Position numbers and translations under genes: made by a program. From NCBI GenBank assembly GCA_037968815.1, contig JBBKWF010000018.1:124001-188000 (forward strand): DNA of 64,000 bases. The letters run 5' to 3'. The DNA comes from Pseudopedobacter sp037968815 (GTDB lineage Bacteria > Bacteroidota > Bacteroidia > Sphingobacteriales > Sphingobacteriaceae). Shown piece after piece: positions 1 to 10,000 of the stretch. Below the pieces are notes generated by a model. That model saw only the letters and a program-made list of their open reading frames with translations. It was not told the origin of the DNA and did not search any database. Position 1 is the stretch's first letter. Each line of letters opens with the position of its first letter.

Positions 1-351
1 ACTATACAATAATATATAACGAATTTATTTTGTCGACTGATACTGGATATTTGTTTTCCAGTTTAATAACAGTGTGTGGATGAAGTGCTTTCTATATATA
101 GCTGCATTACAGTTCATGCAAATGTTTACTTACAAACTCCTTTTATATTGCTTAGGGGTATTATCAAATTTGATATTTTATTTAGGGATACATCCCTAGA
201 AATAGGCGAATCTGTTTCTTTATGTACACTACATCACATTACCTAATTTTTAAAAAAATTTAGCCACATCTCAAACCATAACATTTAGCATTATTTTCTT
301 TAGAATATTAACCGAACTGTTTTATTTGTATGTTAAGATAAAAAAGTTCAC

Positions 352-359
352 TACCTTCG
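352..359 (+). promoter_or_regulatory. -7-like promoter element for nagA
   Basis: TACCTTCG resembles the Bacteroidota -7 element TAnnTTTG with one mismatch. A TTTG lies 23 bases upstream, slightly farther than the usual -33 spacing. The operator-like site begins on its last base, so a bound repressor would cover the transcription start. Assignment is by pattern only. Confidence 0.4.
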
Positions 360-370
360 TGTACGTAACC
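359..370 (+). promoter_or_regulatory. TACGTAA operator-like site 1
   Basis: GTGTACGTAACC, 45 bases before the nagA start. It is one of nine sites matching G[GT][GT]TACGTAA[AC]C in intergenic DNA of this window. The central CG inside a near-palindrome is typical of LacI-family operators, but the protein that binds is not known. Confidence 0.6.
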
Positions 371-414
371 AATTTGTTTAAATAAACTATTGTGGATGTT
401 AAAAGTAACGATTG

Positions 415-1602
415 ATGAAAGTAAAAGTAATATATAACGGGAAAATAATAACACCCTTAGGTGTAATTGAGAAAGGTTTTGTATTAATACATGACCAAAT
501 AATTTTTGCAATAGGAGAAGGTGAATTTGATATTTCAGAAGGGGTGTTTGCTATTGATGCTAAAGGTAAGTTTGTTTCTCCCGGCTTTATCGATATTCAT
601 GTTCACGGTGGTGGTGGTTATGATTTTATGGATGGTACTGTAGAAGCTTTTTTAAAAATAGCCGAAACACATGTCAAATATGGCACAACCGCAATGAATC
701 CTACAACCTTAACCAGTGAAGTTGAAGATCTTTTTTCAACACTTGACTCTTATAAGGAAGCTAATAAATTAAATACAAAAGGTGCCCAATTTTTAGGGGT
801 CCATTTAGAGGGACCATATTTTGCTCTTAGTCAACGTGGTGCGCAAGACCCAAAATATATCCGAAATCCTAATCCTGATGAGTACAAAAAAATATTGGAT
901 TATTCTGATGATATAGTACGCTGGAGCGCAGCACCGGAACTTCCAGGCGCTATTGAGTTTGGCCGTTATGTACGGTCTAAAGGTAAAGTTTTAGCACTGG
1001 CTCATACAGATGCTATATACGAAGAAGCTTTGGAAGGTTTCAATAATGGTTATACTTTAGCCACACATTTTTACTCTGCCATGTCCGGTGTAACTCGGAG
1101 AAACGCTTATAGATACGCAGGAGTAGTTGAGGCAGGTTATTTGATTGATGAGATGGACGTGGAGATTATAGCAGACGGTGTTCACTTACCTCAACCACTA
1201 CTACAGTTAGTTTATAAAATTAAAGGTCCTGATAAAATAGCATTAATTACTGATGCAATGCGAGCCGCTGGTATGCCAGAGGGAGAGAGTGTTTTAGGTA
1301 ATATCAATACTGGTCTTAAGGTTATCGTTGAAGGTGGGGTGGCAAAGTTGCCAGATCTTTCAGCTTTTGCGGGTAGCGTAGCGACTGCCGATCGCCTAGT
1401 ACGAACGATGGTCTATGATGCCGGAATACCTTTGATAGATGTTATCAAAATGATTTCCCAAACACCAGCTAGGATTATGGGAATAGGTGATAAAAAAGGA
1501 TCTTTAGAAAAAGGGAAGGATGCTGATATAGTGATTTTTGATGAACATATTAATATCGCAATGACGATGGTTAACGGGGAAGTGAAGTATAAAAAGGAGT
1601 AA
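415..1602 (+). CDS. nagA: N-acetylglucosamine-6-phosphate deacetylase
   Basis: Removes acetate from N-acetylhexosamine 6-phosphate in the cytoplasm, giving hexosamine 6-phosphate for NagB. The protein is 395 residues, normal for NagA. The amidohydrolase metal motif HVH is at 62-64, the metal-ligand Glu in HLEGP at 132, histidines at 197 and 218, and the catalytic Asp in ITDAM at 280. The ATG at 415 is preferred over a TTG three bases earlier. An operator-like TACGTAA site sits 45 bases upstream, the same site as before the NagB-like/GH20 pair and SusC2, so the three are probably co-regulated. No GlcNAc kinase is in the window, so the phosphorylated substrate must be made by an enzyme encoded elsewhere. 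Family assignment is firm. The exact epimer used (GlcNAc or GalNAc) is open. Confidence 0.9.
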   Translation: MKVKVIYNGKIITPLGVIEKGFVLIHDQIIFAIGEGEFDISEGVFAIDAKGKFVSPGFIDIHVHGGGGYDFMDGTVEAFLKIAETHVKYGTTAMNPTTLTSEVEDLFSTLDSYKEANKLNTKGAQFLGVHLEGPYFALSQRGAQDPKYIRNPNPDEYKKILDYSDDIVRWSAAPELPGAIEFGRYVRSKGKVLALAHTDAIYEEALEGFNNGYTLATHFYSAMSGVTRRNAYRYAGVVEAGYLIDEMDVEIIADGVHLPQPLLQLVYKIKGPDKIALITDAMRAAGMPEGESVLGNINTGLKVIVEGGVAKLPDLSAFAGSVATADRLVRTMVYDAGIPLIDVIKMISQTPARIMGIGDKKGSLEKGKDADIVIFDEHINIAMTMVNGEVKYKKE

Positions 1603-1603
1603 T

Positions 1604-1804
1604 TGCTATTACAAAACGGCCAATTCGTTTAACAAAACACTTTATATTATAGAATTAAAAAAAGTTGATTTAAGACTAGTTATTCTAAACGAAGTGTCTA
1701 GTGAGGCAAGTAGTAGCAGTTGGAGATCTCAAGGTAATGTAGCTACACTTAATCGTTTTGCGACTGTCGAAAATGAGATAGTTAAACCGAAAAGGGAAAA
1801 TTGA
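1604..1804 (+). pseudogene. Possible C-terminal gene remnant, unassigned
   Basis: An open frame of about 66 codons with no start codon, ending at TGA 1802-1804. Its second half reads like ordinary protein (LKKVDLRLVILNEVSSEA, then WRSQGNVATLNRFATVEN) rather than random sequence. It lies where a decayed gene could have been, between nagA and the regulator. I do not recognise the family, and chance openness is possible at this length. Confidence 0.3.
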
Positions 1805-1988
1805 TCAGTTCCTTCAAAATTATTAAATAAATAAAATTACAATCATTTACCTTTTGAGGATGTTGAGTTTTTGATAGTATATGAAACTCAATAAAATACA
1901 TCACTCATACTTCATATAAACTGAGTTTGAAAATCCCGAATTTTTTATAACGTGAGTATTTAGATTTTAATTTCATTCGAAATCATCA

Positions 1989-2000
1989 TTGAACGTTCAA
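1989..2000. promoter_or_regulatory. Perfect palindrome TTGAACGTTCAA, candidate LacI operator
   Basis: A 12-bp perfect palindrome with a central CG, as is typical of LacI-family operators, starting 129 bases before the LacI-family gene and just upstream of its probable promoter. It may serve autoregulation. It does not match the TACGTAA sites found elsewhere, so this regulator may not be the one that binds those. Confidence 0.4.
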
Positions 2001-2004
2001 CTTA

Positions 2005-2033
2005 TTGGACGATTGTTTTTTTTGTTATATTTG
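2005..2033 (+). promoter_or_regulatory. Probable Bacteroidota promoter of the LacI-family gene
   Basis: TTG at 2005-2007 and TATATTTG at 2026-2033, separated by 18 bases, fit the Bacteroidota -33/-7 pattern (TTTG, about 19 bases, TAnnTTTG). The start codon is 85 bases downstream. Confidence 0.5.
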
Positions 2034-2117
2034 CTTCAATTACAAACCTTCGTTTTTCTTAAAATAATAAGTTTCAAATGGGGCGTTTGTCATAGCATGG
2101 GCAGAAAAGAAGTCTAG

Positions 2118-3179
2118 ATGAAATTAAATAAAGAAAAAGAGTTAGTTGGTGTAAAAGAGATTGCTAGAAGAGCAAATGTCTCTATTGCAACTGTTGATAG
2201 GGTATTACACAAAAGGACTGGCGTTTCCGCTAAAACTAAAGAAAAAATTGAGGTTATTATAGCCGAACTGGACTATAAGCCGAACGTTTTTGCTAGAAGG
2301 TTAGCTTCAAAAAAAATTTTACGATTAGCTGTATTAATTCCTAAAGTCTCTAAAGAAACATCTTTCTGGGAAGCGCCACTGGATGGCATAATCAAGGCAG
2401 AAGAAGAAATTAAAAACTATGGTATCATGGTTGAAAAATATTTTTTTGATCTTAACGATACTTCAAGTTTTGGAATACAGGCCAAGTTGATTTTACAAAA
2501 TACTTATGATGGTATTTTGTTAGCGCCTGTCTTCGTAAAGGAATCAGTTGAGTTTGTAAAAGAATGTCGAAACTTTAAAATACCTTATGTATTTATCAAT
2601 TCTGATCTTCCAGATCAAGACAGCTTATGTTATTTTGGGCCAAACCTTTATCAAAGTGGGTACATGGGAGCCCACTTATTTAGTTACATATTACCCCAAG
2701 GAAGTAAAATTTTATTAGTAAATATCTCAAAAGAAATTGATACCCATCACCATTTACTTAGGAAGGAAGAAGGCTTTAAGTCTTATTTTTTAGAGAACGG
2801 GAATAACTATGAAGTGATAAAATCCGATATCAGACAAACAGATTACCCGTCAGTTAAAAAACAACTGGATACTGTTTTCGCGGAGCAACAAGGAATTAAC
2901 GCTTTATTTGTAACAAATTCCAGAGTATCTTCGGTTGCGCAGTATATGCAGGAACATGGCAAGCAGAACTTAATGCTTGTAGGGTTTGATTTTTTGCCTC
3001 AAAATATTGACTTTCTAAAATCCAATATAATTGATTTTTTAATTTCTCAAAAGCCCCAAGAGCAAGGTTATAAGGGAATAATAGCCTTATACAACAAGTT
3101 GGTTCATGGCTTGGATGCTGAGAAGACCAATTTCATGCCGATTGATATTATATCTAGAGAAAACTATATGTTTTACTAG
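2118..3179 (+). CDS. LacI-family transcriptional regulator
   Basis: A 353-residue repressor or activator of the LacI/GalR type. Residues about 10-32 form the DNA-binding helix-turn-helix (VKEIARRANVSIATVDRVLH), followed by the hinge region. The rest is a periplasmic-binding-protein-like sensor domain, from about residue 65. The ligand cannot be read from the sequence, but the neighbours (nagA upstream, sugar-acid genes downstream) suggest a sugar or sugar phosphate. It stands alone with its own promoter. It is one of two regulators in the window, with the AraC-type gene at 5957, and is a candidate for binding the palindrome at 1989 or the TACGTAA sites. Both links are inference. Confidence 0.85.
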   Translation: MKLNKEKELVGVKEIARRANVSIATVDRVLHKRTGVSAKTKEKIEVIIAELDYKPNVFARRLASKKILRLAVLIPKVSKETSFWEAPLDGIIKAEEEIKNYGIMVEKYFFDLNDTSSFGIQAKLILQNTYDGILLAPVFVKESVEFVKECRNFKIPYVFINSDLPDQDSLCYFGPNLYQSGYMGAHLFSYILPQGSKILLVNISKEIDTHHHLLRKEEGFKSYFLENGNNYEVIKSDIRQTDYPSVKKQLDTVFAEQQGINALFVTNSRVSSVAQYMQEHGKQNLMLVGFDFLPQNIDFLKSNIIDFLISQKPQEQGYKGIIALYNKLVHGLDAEKTNFMPIDIISRENYMFY

Positions 3180-3520
3180 CCTATAGCTAACCTTTATAAA
3201 AGTAGTACGTTCTGTTTGTCTTCTAACCCCATTTAATGGACTGAATAGAATCGGCGAGTAAAATTAAGCACTATCAATCAGGTTTTGCAGTTTTATGAAA
3301 ATGTTTAATAAATTATATATGGGAACTAAAGAGTCTCTACATAAATATTTGGCGGTAATAATGTTCCATAGCCTTTAATTAATGTTTTATCAAATATTAG
3401 CGGGTAATATCCTTTTCACTAGACATCTTTTTTTAAACCAATTATAATTTTGATTATTACCAAAATAGACCTTAATTTAGGAAGCGTCCCCGTAACGATT
3501 TAAAAATTATTTTTCTTATT
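3180..3520. other. Intergenic region, nothing recognised
   Basis: 341 bases of AT-rich DNA between the LacI-family gene and the decayed oxidoreductase. No coding frame, strong hairpin or operator-like site was seen. CCGTAACG at 3490-3497 resembles the GGTAACG half of the site upstream of the intact paralogue at 25605, but is too degenerate to call. Confidence 0.4.
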
Positions 3521-4688
3521 TTGACAAGCTTAAGCCGAAAATTTGTTTCCTATAGCGCAGTAACTATCGCTAGTTAGAGTTTAACAAATTTTGGAGAGGT
3601 GCTTTAGTGAGAATCTGGCAAAATTCGACTTATAGGATTTAGTTAACGAGGTTCTGTAACATAAATTTGATTTCCGATCTTCATAGTGTCAGTGTAATAG
3701 AGATATGTGACATTAATGAAAAGAAACTCACCTCGGCTCTTTAGGGTACGGTGCTATCAGGAAAGAGTATTATACTAATTATAAACCTTCTAATCAAAAA
3801 AGGTGGAAGCGATTATCATCGCAGCTCCATTTCACCTCCATTATCAAATAAGTATTGACGGTTAGTCACGGATAAGGATGTTTACGTAGAGAAAAGATGT
3901 CTTATGTTTTTTTTAAGCATCTGAGCTTGTTAATGTGGTAAAATCGATCGACAGGGGGTTTAAGTTGGTAATCAGTATCGTTTTATGAAATGCATCGCGA
4001 AATTAAAAAAGTGATAGATAAAGGTTGGCTTTGGGATACGTCTCTTATCGAGAGCCAATACAATATTTATTCAAATTGGCGACGACCTTTGGAGGCGAGA
4101 TAAGGTAGTCTGAAAAAACAATAAATTGGAGACTTTATAAAGAATTTTTTAGGAGGATCTATGGACAAACTCTGCGCTCACCAAATTGATGTTGTCAATT
4201 GGTTTTTAAATTGAACGCCAAATAAAGTAAACGGTTTTGGTGAGATTAATTTTTGGAAAGACGGGAGGAACATTTATGATAATGTGAAAGTTATTTATGA
4301 ATATAATAATGTTAAATCTGAACTTACTTAAGTATTAAGTATGATAGCTATATAATGAGGGCTTTAGGCTCAAAGATCACAATCATTATCAATCGTAGTA
4401 GCGCATATTTTTATGCAGAGCCGAATTCTAAACTTACATAACGGTCGATGGAATTACATGGGCAACAATGGAAGCTCAAAGTATAGAGATTAAATACGGT
4501 TCGTTCGCCGGTAAGAAAAGAGCCCCGACAGCTTATGCTTTAATTGATTTTTCAAACTCTATCCGAGAAGACAAAGACCCTTTTGCAATGTATTAGGGGT
4601 GAAAATACTGTAGTTACGGTGTAAATGGACAACGAAGCAATGGAAACAGATCACGTACAGTATGGGAAAAAAAGAATACAATAGGTGA
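3521..4688 (+). pseudogene. Decayed Gfo/Idh/MocA oxidoreductase, copy of the gene at 25605
   Basis: The whole length aligns by eye with the intact gene at 25605-26810. The alignment begins at TTGACAAG (against TTGGATAAG), passes the conserved stretches GWLWD..IESQYN and CAHQIDVVNW, and ends at GGGAAAAAAAGAATAC (against TGGAAAAAAGAATATA). In-frame stops and small indels are scattered throughout, for example TAG at about 3742 and an extra A near the end, so no functional protein is possible. The relic is about 1,168 bases against 1,206 for the intact copy. A TACGTAA site lies just after the stop region in both copies, so the duplicated unit may include that site. Confidence 0.85.
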
Positions 4689-4726
4689 TGTTTTTTACCT
4701 ATGGTTAATTGCGAAATTATTCTTAT

Positions 4727-4738
4727 GTTTACGTAACC
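4727..4738 (+). promoter_or_regulatory. TACGTAA operator-like site 2
   Basis: GTTTACGTAACC, identical over 12 bases to site 3 at 38934. It lies between the decayed oxidoreductase and the FAH-family gene, 147 bases before the FAH start, so it could control that gene or be left over from the duplicated segment. Confidence 0.55.
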
Positions 4739-4885
4739 GGTATTCGCCAAGTGTTTTTATAAACAACTTTCAAAGTTAAATCTATAACAGGTATTGAACT
4801 GTGTCTCGTTAATTTTGTCGAATTTAAAAGGTAACAAAAGTTGACAAATAAATATTTAAACCGATAATATAAATACTGGAAGCAA

Positions 4886-5743
4886 ATGAAACTAATTAGA
4901 TTTGGAGCACTAGGAAAAGAAAAGACAGGAGTGGTAATTGATGGCAAAAGATATGACACCTCTGCGTTTGGCGAAGATTATGATGAGAAATTTTTTGAAA
5001 TGGATGGTGTAGATAGATTGAAGTCTTTTTTGATTACCAATAAACCCAGCCTTCCTTTAATTTCAGATACAGAAAGGCTGGGTGCGCCTATCAGTCGCCC
5101 TTCAAAGATAGTTTGTATTGGTTTAAATTATGCAAAACACGCTCATGAAGCCAATGCGCCAATCCCCAAAGAGCCGATTATCTTTTTTAAATCTACTACA
5201 TCTATTGTAGGACCAAATGATAACATCATGCTTCCTAAAGATTCTTTAAAAACAGATTGGGAAGTAGAACTAGCTTTTGTAATAGGTAAAAAAGCAAGCT
5301 ATGTTTCGGAAGAGGAGGCTTTGGATTACGTTGCAGGCTACCTTTTGCATAACGATGTGAGCGAAAGAGCTTTCCAATTAGAACGTGGAGGACAGTGGTC
5401 CAAAGGAAAAGGATGTGATACTTTTGCACCACTTGGTCCATGGTTGGTAACTAAAGAGGAAATAGAAAATCCAAATAACTTACGCTTATGGCTGAAATTA
5501 AACGATAAAATAATGCAAGACGGAAACACTGATGACTTTGTTTTTGATATTGCCTATGTTGTTTCTTACCTCAGTAAATTTATGACGCTTTTGCCTGGCG
5601 ATGTGGTCTCTACAGGAACTCCACATGGGGTTGGTTTGGGGTTCAACCCCCCACTTTACCTTAAACCGGGTGACATTATTGAGCTAGGGATAGATGGTTT
5701 GGGAGTTGCTAAACAAAAAGTAGTGGCTTATGCTAAAACCTAA
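4886..5743 (+). CDS. Fumarylacetoacetate hydrolase-family protein (2,4-diketo-3-deoxy-sugar-acid hydrolase type)
   Basis: FAH-superfamily members hydrolyse C-C bonds in 2,4-diketo acids. In non-phosphorylating L-fucose and L-rhamnose routes this step splits a 2,4-diketo-3-deoxy sugar acid to pyruvate and a short hydroxy acid. The 285-residue protein has the GLNYAKHAHE motif (79-88), metal-ligand acids Glu126 and Glu128 in DWEVELAFV and Asp157 in LLHNDVSER, and the C-terminal GDVVSTGTPHGVG. Length and fold fit the short bacterial FAH class. An enolase-family dehydratase (15422), SDR (16604) and lactonase (21500) in the window would supply such a substrate. Such proteins are often labelled ureidoglycolate lyase, which I think is less likely here. 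Substrate is inferred from context. Confidence 0.75.
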   Translation: MKLIRFGALGKEKTGVVIDGKRYDTSAFGEDYDEKFFEMDGVDRLKSFLITNKPSLPLISDTERLGAPISRPSKIVCIGLNYAKHAHEANAPIPKEPIIFFKSTTSIVGPNDNIMLPKDSLKTDWEVELAFVIGKKASYVSEEEALDYVAGYLLHNDVSERAFQLERGGQWSKGKGCDTFAPLGPWLVTKEEIENPNNLRLWLKLNDKIMQDGNTDDFVFDIAYVVSYLSKFMTLLPGDVVSTGTPHGVGLGFNPPLYLKPGDIIELGIDGLGVAKQKVVAYAKT

Positions 5744-5768
5744 TACGCTCAGCTCTTCTTGAGTGTAT
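5743..5768 (+). terminator. Hairpin after the FAH-family gene
   Basis: ATACGCTCA pairs with TGAGTGTAT across an 8-base loop, with one wobble pair. It starts at the stop codon of the FAH gene. There is no clear T tract, so it is a weak terminator or an mRNA end-stabilising hairpin. Confidence 0.4.
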
Positions 5769-5956
5769 CGTATAATTTTGAAATAGCTTCTTAGTCGGCT
5801 ACTTTTAATCAGAATAAACGATAGTTGGATTTTAGCGAGCGTTAATGAATTTATAGGAAGCTCAGTTTTTTACTCCAATTTTGATATTTGTTTATTATTG
5901 TTTCAACCGATAACTCTATTTGAAATAGATGTTTCCAGTACCTAAAACAGCCTGTC

Positions 5957-6832
5957 ATGAAACCTTTACTATTTGATGTAAAATCTTTATTAACAAATTC
6001 GGTCTATTTCAAGGAGATCAAATCTAAGCAATTAAATGATCAGTTCCATTTTCACAATGCTTACGAAATTGCACTCATACTGAAAGGGAGTGGTAGAAGG
6101 ATTGTTGGGGACTGTGTGGAGACTTTTAAAAGTGGTGATATCGTCATACTAGGTCCTGAAATTGCTCACGCATCTTATTCGGATAAAAAATACCACGTGA
6201 AAGGAACGAAAAATATCCACGCGATAGTTGTATATTTTGAACCCAATTGGATTAGCGATTCTGTATTGAGTTCAGCAGATTTTGAAAGTTTTAAAATTCT
6301 GCTGAATAATTTAAAGCGAGGTATAGTGCCAACAGGAGAGTTGAAAGGGTTTATCAAAAATCAAGTGATAAAACTTAGAAATGCCGACGGATTTAAGGCT
6401 CTAATTATTTTGTTAGAGATTTTATATTTTTTGTCAGAAACCGATGAATACACTTATTTAGTGAGTTCAGGATATATTAATTCTCATAAAGAAAATGATG
6501 TTCAAAAAATCGATGAGATATATAAATATGTAATGAAGAATTTTACCGGGAAAATTTCGCTTAATAATGTTTCAGAAAGAATATTCATGACTCCAAGTGC
6601 ATTCTGCAAATACTTCAAAAGTAAAACTAATAAGACATTTACCCAGTTTGTTAATGAAATCCGCATAAACTACGCGTGTGACTTGTTGAGGAGTAATGAT
6701 AATGAGATTTACAATATCTGTTTCCAGTGTGGGTTCAACAACTTCACAAGTTTTAATAAATTTTTTAAGCAATTTATGCAGCTTACTCCAACTGAATATA
6801 GGTTGAGGTTTCGAACGGCCTTCCAAGCCTAA
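5957..6832 (+). CDS. AraC-family transcriptional regulator
   Basis: A 291-residue activator-type protein. The N-terminal half is a cupin-like ligand-binding domain (HFHNAYEIALILKGSG, then GDIVILGPEIAHAS). The C-terminal 100 residues carry the AraC double helix-turn-helix, including YKYVMKNFTGKISLNNVSE and the second helix FNNFTSFNKFFKQFMQLTPTEYR. It is encoded directly before SusC1 with its own spacing of about 240 bases, so it is the natural candidate for controlling the SusC1/D1 operon in response to a released sugar. That link is inference from position. Confidence 0.85.
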   Translation: MKPLLFDVKSLLTNSVYFKEIKSKQLNDQFHFHNAYEIALILKGSGRRIVGDCVETFKSGDIVILGPEIAHASYSDKKYHVKGTKNIHAIVVYFEPNWISDSVLSSADFESFKILLNNLKRGIVPTGELKGFIKNQVIKLRNADGFKALIILLEILYFLSETDEYTYLVSSGYINSHKENDVQKIDEIYKYVMKNFTGKISLNNVSERIFMTPSAFCKYFKSKTNKTFTQFVNEIRINYACDLLRSNDNEIYNICFQCGFNNFTSFNKFFKQFMQLTPTEYRLRFRTAFQA

Positions 6833-6872
6833 ACACTATTTAAACAAAATATTGAACAACATATTTACATTT

Positions 6873-6882
6873 AACGATCGTT
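6873..6882. promoter_or_regulatory. Palindrome AACGATCGTT upstream of SusC1
   Basis: A perfect 10-bp palindrome followed by a T-rich run, about 190 bases ahead of the SusC1 start. It resembles the sequence after the palindrome upstream of the LacI-family gene (GGACGATTGTTTT), so it could be a regulator site. Evidence is pattern only. Confidence 0.3.
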
Positions 6883-7074
6883 TTTTGTAGAAAAATTTAC
6901 ATTAAGTTATCGGATTTTGGTGTAAAAAAAGGGGTAAAATGGACAAAATAACTTTACAATAGGATAATTAAGCTTAAAGAACTGATCTATTAAATTACAA
7001 GATTTGTTAAACAACCTTTAAGGGTGTACAAGATTTTAAATAGCATCAATAATTTTCAGATTAATTTAGAAACT

Positions 7075-10000
7075 ATGCAAAAAAATATTACCCTCAAAAA
7101 AAACAACTACATTAAATTTTCTCTAATTCTTATTTTTTGTTTACTTTTTTATTTACCAGATAAATGTAGCGCTAAATATTATAAAGCGTCTTATAACTCT
7201 CAGGACATTAGGATAAGTGGAGAGGTTAGAGATTCACTCGGATTGTTGCCGGGCGTTGCGGTATTCATAAAAGATCAGCCCAAAAATGTTGTGATTACCG
7301 ATAAAGATGGAAAGTACAGTATTCGAGTCCCGTCTGAAAAATCTATACTGGTTTTTAAAATGGTGGGGTACAACAATAAAGAAGTTCAAGTCAATAACAG
7401 AACATTAATAAACGTCACACTAGAAACCTCCTTGTCTCAACTTAATGAAGTTGTTGTGGTTGCCTTTGGAACTCAAAAGAAAACAGACGTTATCGGTGCG
7501 ATAACGTCAATTAACCCGAGCGAACTAAAAGTACCATCTAGTAATTTAACTACTGCACTTGCAGGACGTATGGCCGGAGTTATTGCTTACCAAAGAAGTG
7601 GTGAGCCTGGGATGGATAATGCTGCGTTTTTTATTCGTGGAGTTACTACGTTTGGCTACAAAAAAGACCCCTTAATTTTAATTGATGGAGTAGAATTGCC
7701 AACAACAGAGTTAGCAAGACTACAGCCGGATGATATTGCCAGTTTTTCAATTATGAAGGATGCAACTGCAACTGCATTATATGGCGCCAGAGGAGCTAAC
7801 GGGGTGATTTTAGTGACTACGAAACAAGGGAAGGTAGGTAAGGCAGTTATAAATTTTCGATATGAAAACTCATTTTCCTCACCCACAAAGGATATTGAGC
7901 TTGCAGACCCTATAACGTATATGAGACTGGAGAACGAGGCAGTACTTACACGTGATCCTCTAGGTATTACACCTTATCCCGAAATTAAAATTGACAATAC
8001 AATTGCAGGTACAAATCCTTATGTGTATCCCGCTACTGATTGGCAGGATGTTTTATTTAAAGACTATACTCAAAATCAAAGAGCAAATTTTAGTGCATCA
8101 GGTGGTGGGGTAGTGGCTCAATATTATCTTTCAGGTACATTTAATAAAGATAACGGAATATTAAACGTAGATAACAGAAATAATTTTAATAGCAATATTG
8201 ATTTAAAGAGCTATGCACTGCGTTCAAATGTAAACATCAACATCACTAAAACCACGGAGGTAGGCGTAAAGCTTTACGGTACTTTTGATGACTATACTGG
8301 CCCAATGTTTTCGGGGTCGGAAATGTATAAGCGAGTAATGAAAACCAATCCGGTTGCATTCCCCGCTTATTTCCCCTCCGATGATAACACTTCCTATATC
8401 AAGCATATCATGTTTGGCGGAAGCAGTACAAATGCAAGTATAAACCCTTATGCCGATTTGATTAGTGGCTATAAAGATTACTCCAAATCATTAATGTTAG
8501 CCCAGTTCGAGCTAAAACAGGATCTTTCTTTTCTTACGAAAGGCTTATCGATAAGGAGTATGATAAATACAAATAGAGAATCTTATTTTGATATTTCGCG
8601 TAATTACAAGCCATTTGAATATGAAGTAGGTGGTTATGATAAATACAATGATACTTACAAGCTTCTTAATATTAATCCAAATGGCGGTACAGAGTATCTT
8701 GGATATAGCGAAGGTAACAAAATAGTTAAAGCAAATCTCTACATGGAAACGGCCATGAACTATAATCGGGCATTCAAAAAGCATGAACTGAGTGGTTTAG
8801 CTGTATTTATTATGCGTAATTATATTGAAGGAAATGCATCTTCTTTGCTAAAGTCTTTGCCTTACCGAAATACAGGATTGTCTAGTAGATTAACTTATTC
8901 TTACGATACAAGATATTTTGCAGAATTTAATTTTGGGTATAATGGTTCCGAGCGTTTTTATGAAACTAATCGTTTTGGGTTCTTTCCTTCCGGAGGGGTT
9001 GCCTGGTATGCATCAAACGAAAAATTCATGGACTTTCTCAAGCCAGTGGTTTACAAGTTGAAATTTAGGGCAACGTACGGTTTGGTAGGGAACGATGCTA
9101 TTGGCGATGCGGAAGATAGATTCTTTTATTTATCTACCGTTGATTTGAATAGTGCGTCTAAAGAAGCCCGTTTTGGAACGAATTTTAGTTATTCGCAGAA
9201 TGGAGTAAATATTTCTCGTTATGATAATAAATTGATCACATGGGAAACCGCAAGAAAAACGAATATTGGGTTAGAATTAGGTTTATTTAATAGCTTAGAT
9301 ATTCAAGTAGATTACTTTACTGAATACAGAGACAATATTTTAATGACACGGGCTTCTGTGCCTACTACCTTGGGTTTATCTGCCCCGGTTAGAGCAAATG
9401 TTGGTGAAGCATCAGGCAGAGGGTTGGACATGTCTGTAGATTATTCAAAAAGCTTTAATAATAGTGCTTGGATTACTGCCCGTGGTAATTTTACCTTGGC
9501 TAAAAGTAAGTTTGAGGTAGTTGAAGAGCCTGACTACAAGGAAAAAAACTTGTTAAGAAAAGGTTTGCCCCTATCTCAAAGGTGGGGTTACATTGCCGAA
9601 AGATTGTTTATAGATGAAAAGGATGTAGCAAACTCTCCTACACAAAATTTCGGACAGTACATGGCAGGTGATATCAAGTATAGAGATGTAAATGGTGATG
9701 GGGAGATTACCACCTTGGACCAGGTTCCAATAGGTTTTCCTACGGACCCTGAGATTATATACGGTTTCGGTGTTTCAGGAGGTTTTAAAGGCTTTGATCT
9801 TTCCTGTTTTTTCCAAGGATCTGGATCTTCTTCTTTCTGGATTAATGAAAATAATTCAACAGCTCCATTCATTGGTAATAACCAATTGTTAAATGCATAT
9901 GCACAAAGCTATTGGTCAGAAGAGAATAGAGATATCTATTCAGTATGGCCAAGGCTAAGCACCGTAACAAATGGTAATAACAACCAGTTAAGTACTTGGT

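Larger units (their letters stand above)
1..414. other. Leader region before nagA, no gene
   Basis: AT-rich sequence with no convincing coding frame on either strand. Its only recognisable content is at the right end: a -7-like element and the first copy of the repeated TACGTAA site, both just ahead of the deacetylase gene. Anything to the left of the window edge is unknown. Confidence 0.5.
1603..2117. other. Intergenic region with a coding relic and the LacI promoter
   Basis: 515 bases without a complete gene. The first part holds an open frame without a start codon that looks like the tail of a lost gene (listed separately). The second part holds a perfect 12-bp palindrome and a good Bacteroidota-type promoter ahead of the LacI-family regulator. 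Confidence 0.5.

Noticed and set aside
3888..3896. TTTACGTAG resembles the operator core
   Set aside because: It is inside the decayed oxidoreductase and corresponds to the codons for HVYVEK in the intact copy, not to regulatory DNA.
4559..4959. - strand frames covering the FAH leader and pseudogene
   Set aside because: They lie opposite decayed and regulatory DNA, have no family features, and overlap each other and the FAH start.
4886..5743. Ureidoglycolate lyase
   Set aside because: The FAH fold is shared, but no purine-degradation gene is in the window, whereas sugar-acid enzymes are plentiful.
7024..7074. GTG start for SusC1, 17 residues upstream
   Set aside because: The ATG at 7075 starts a better signal peptide. 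The extra residues before it are hydrophilic and would bury the signal.
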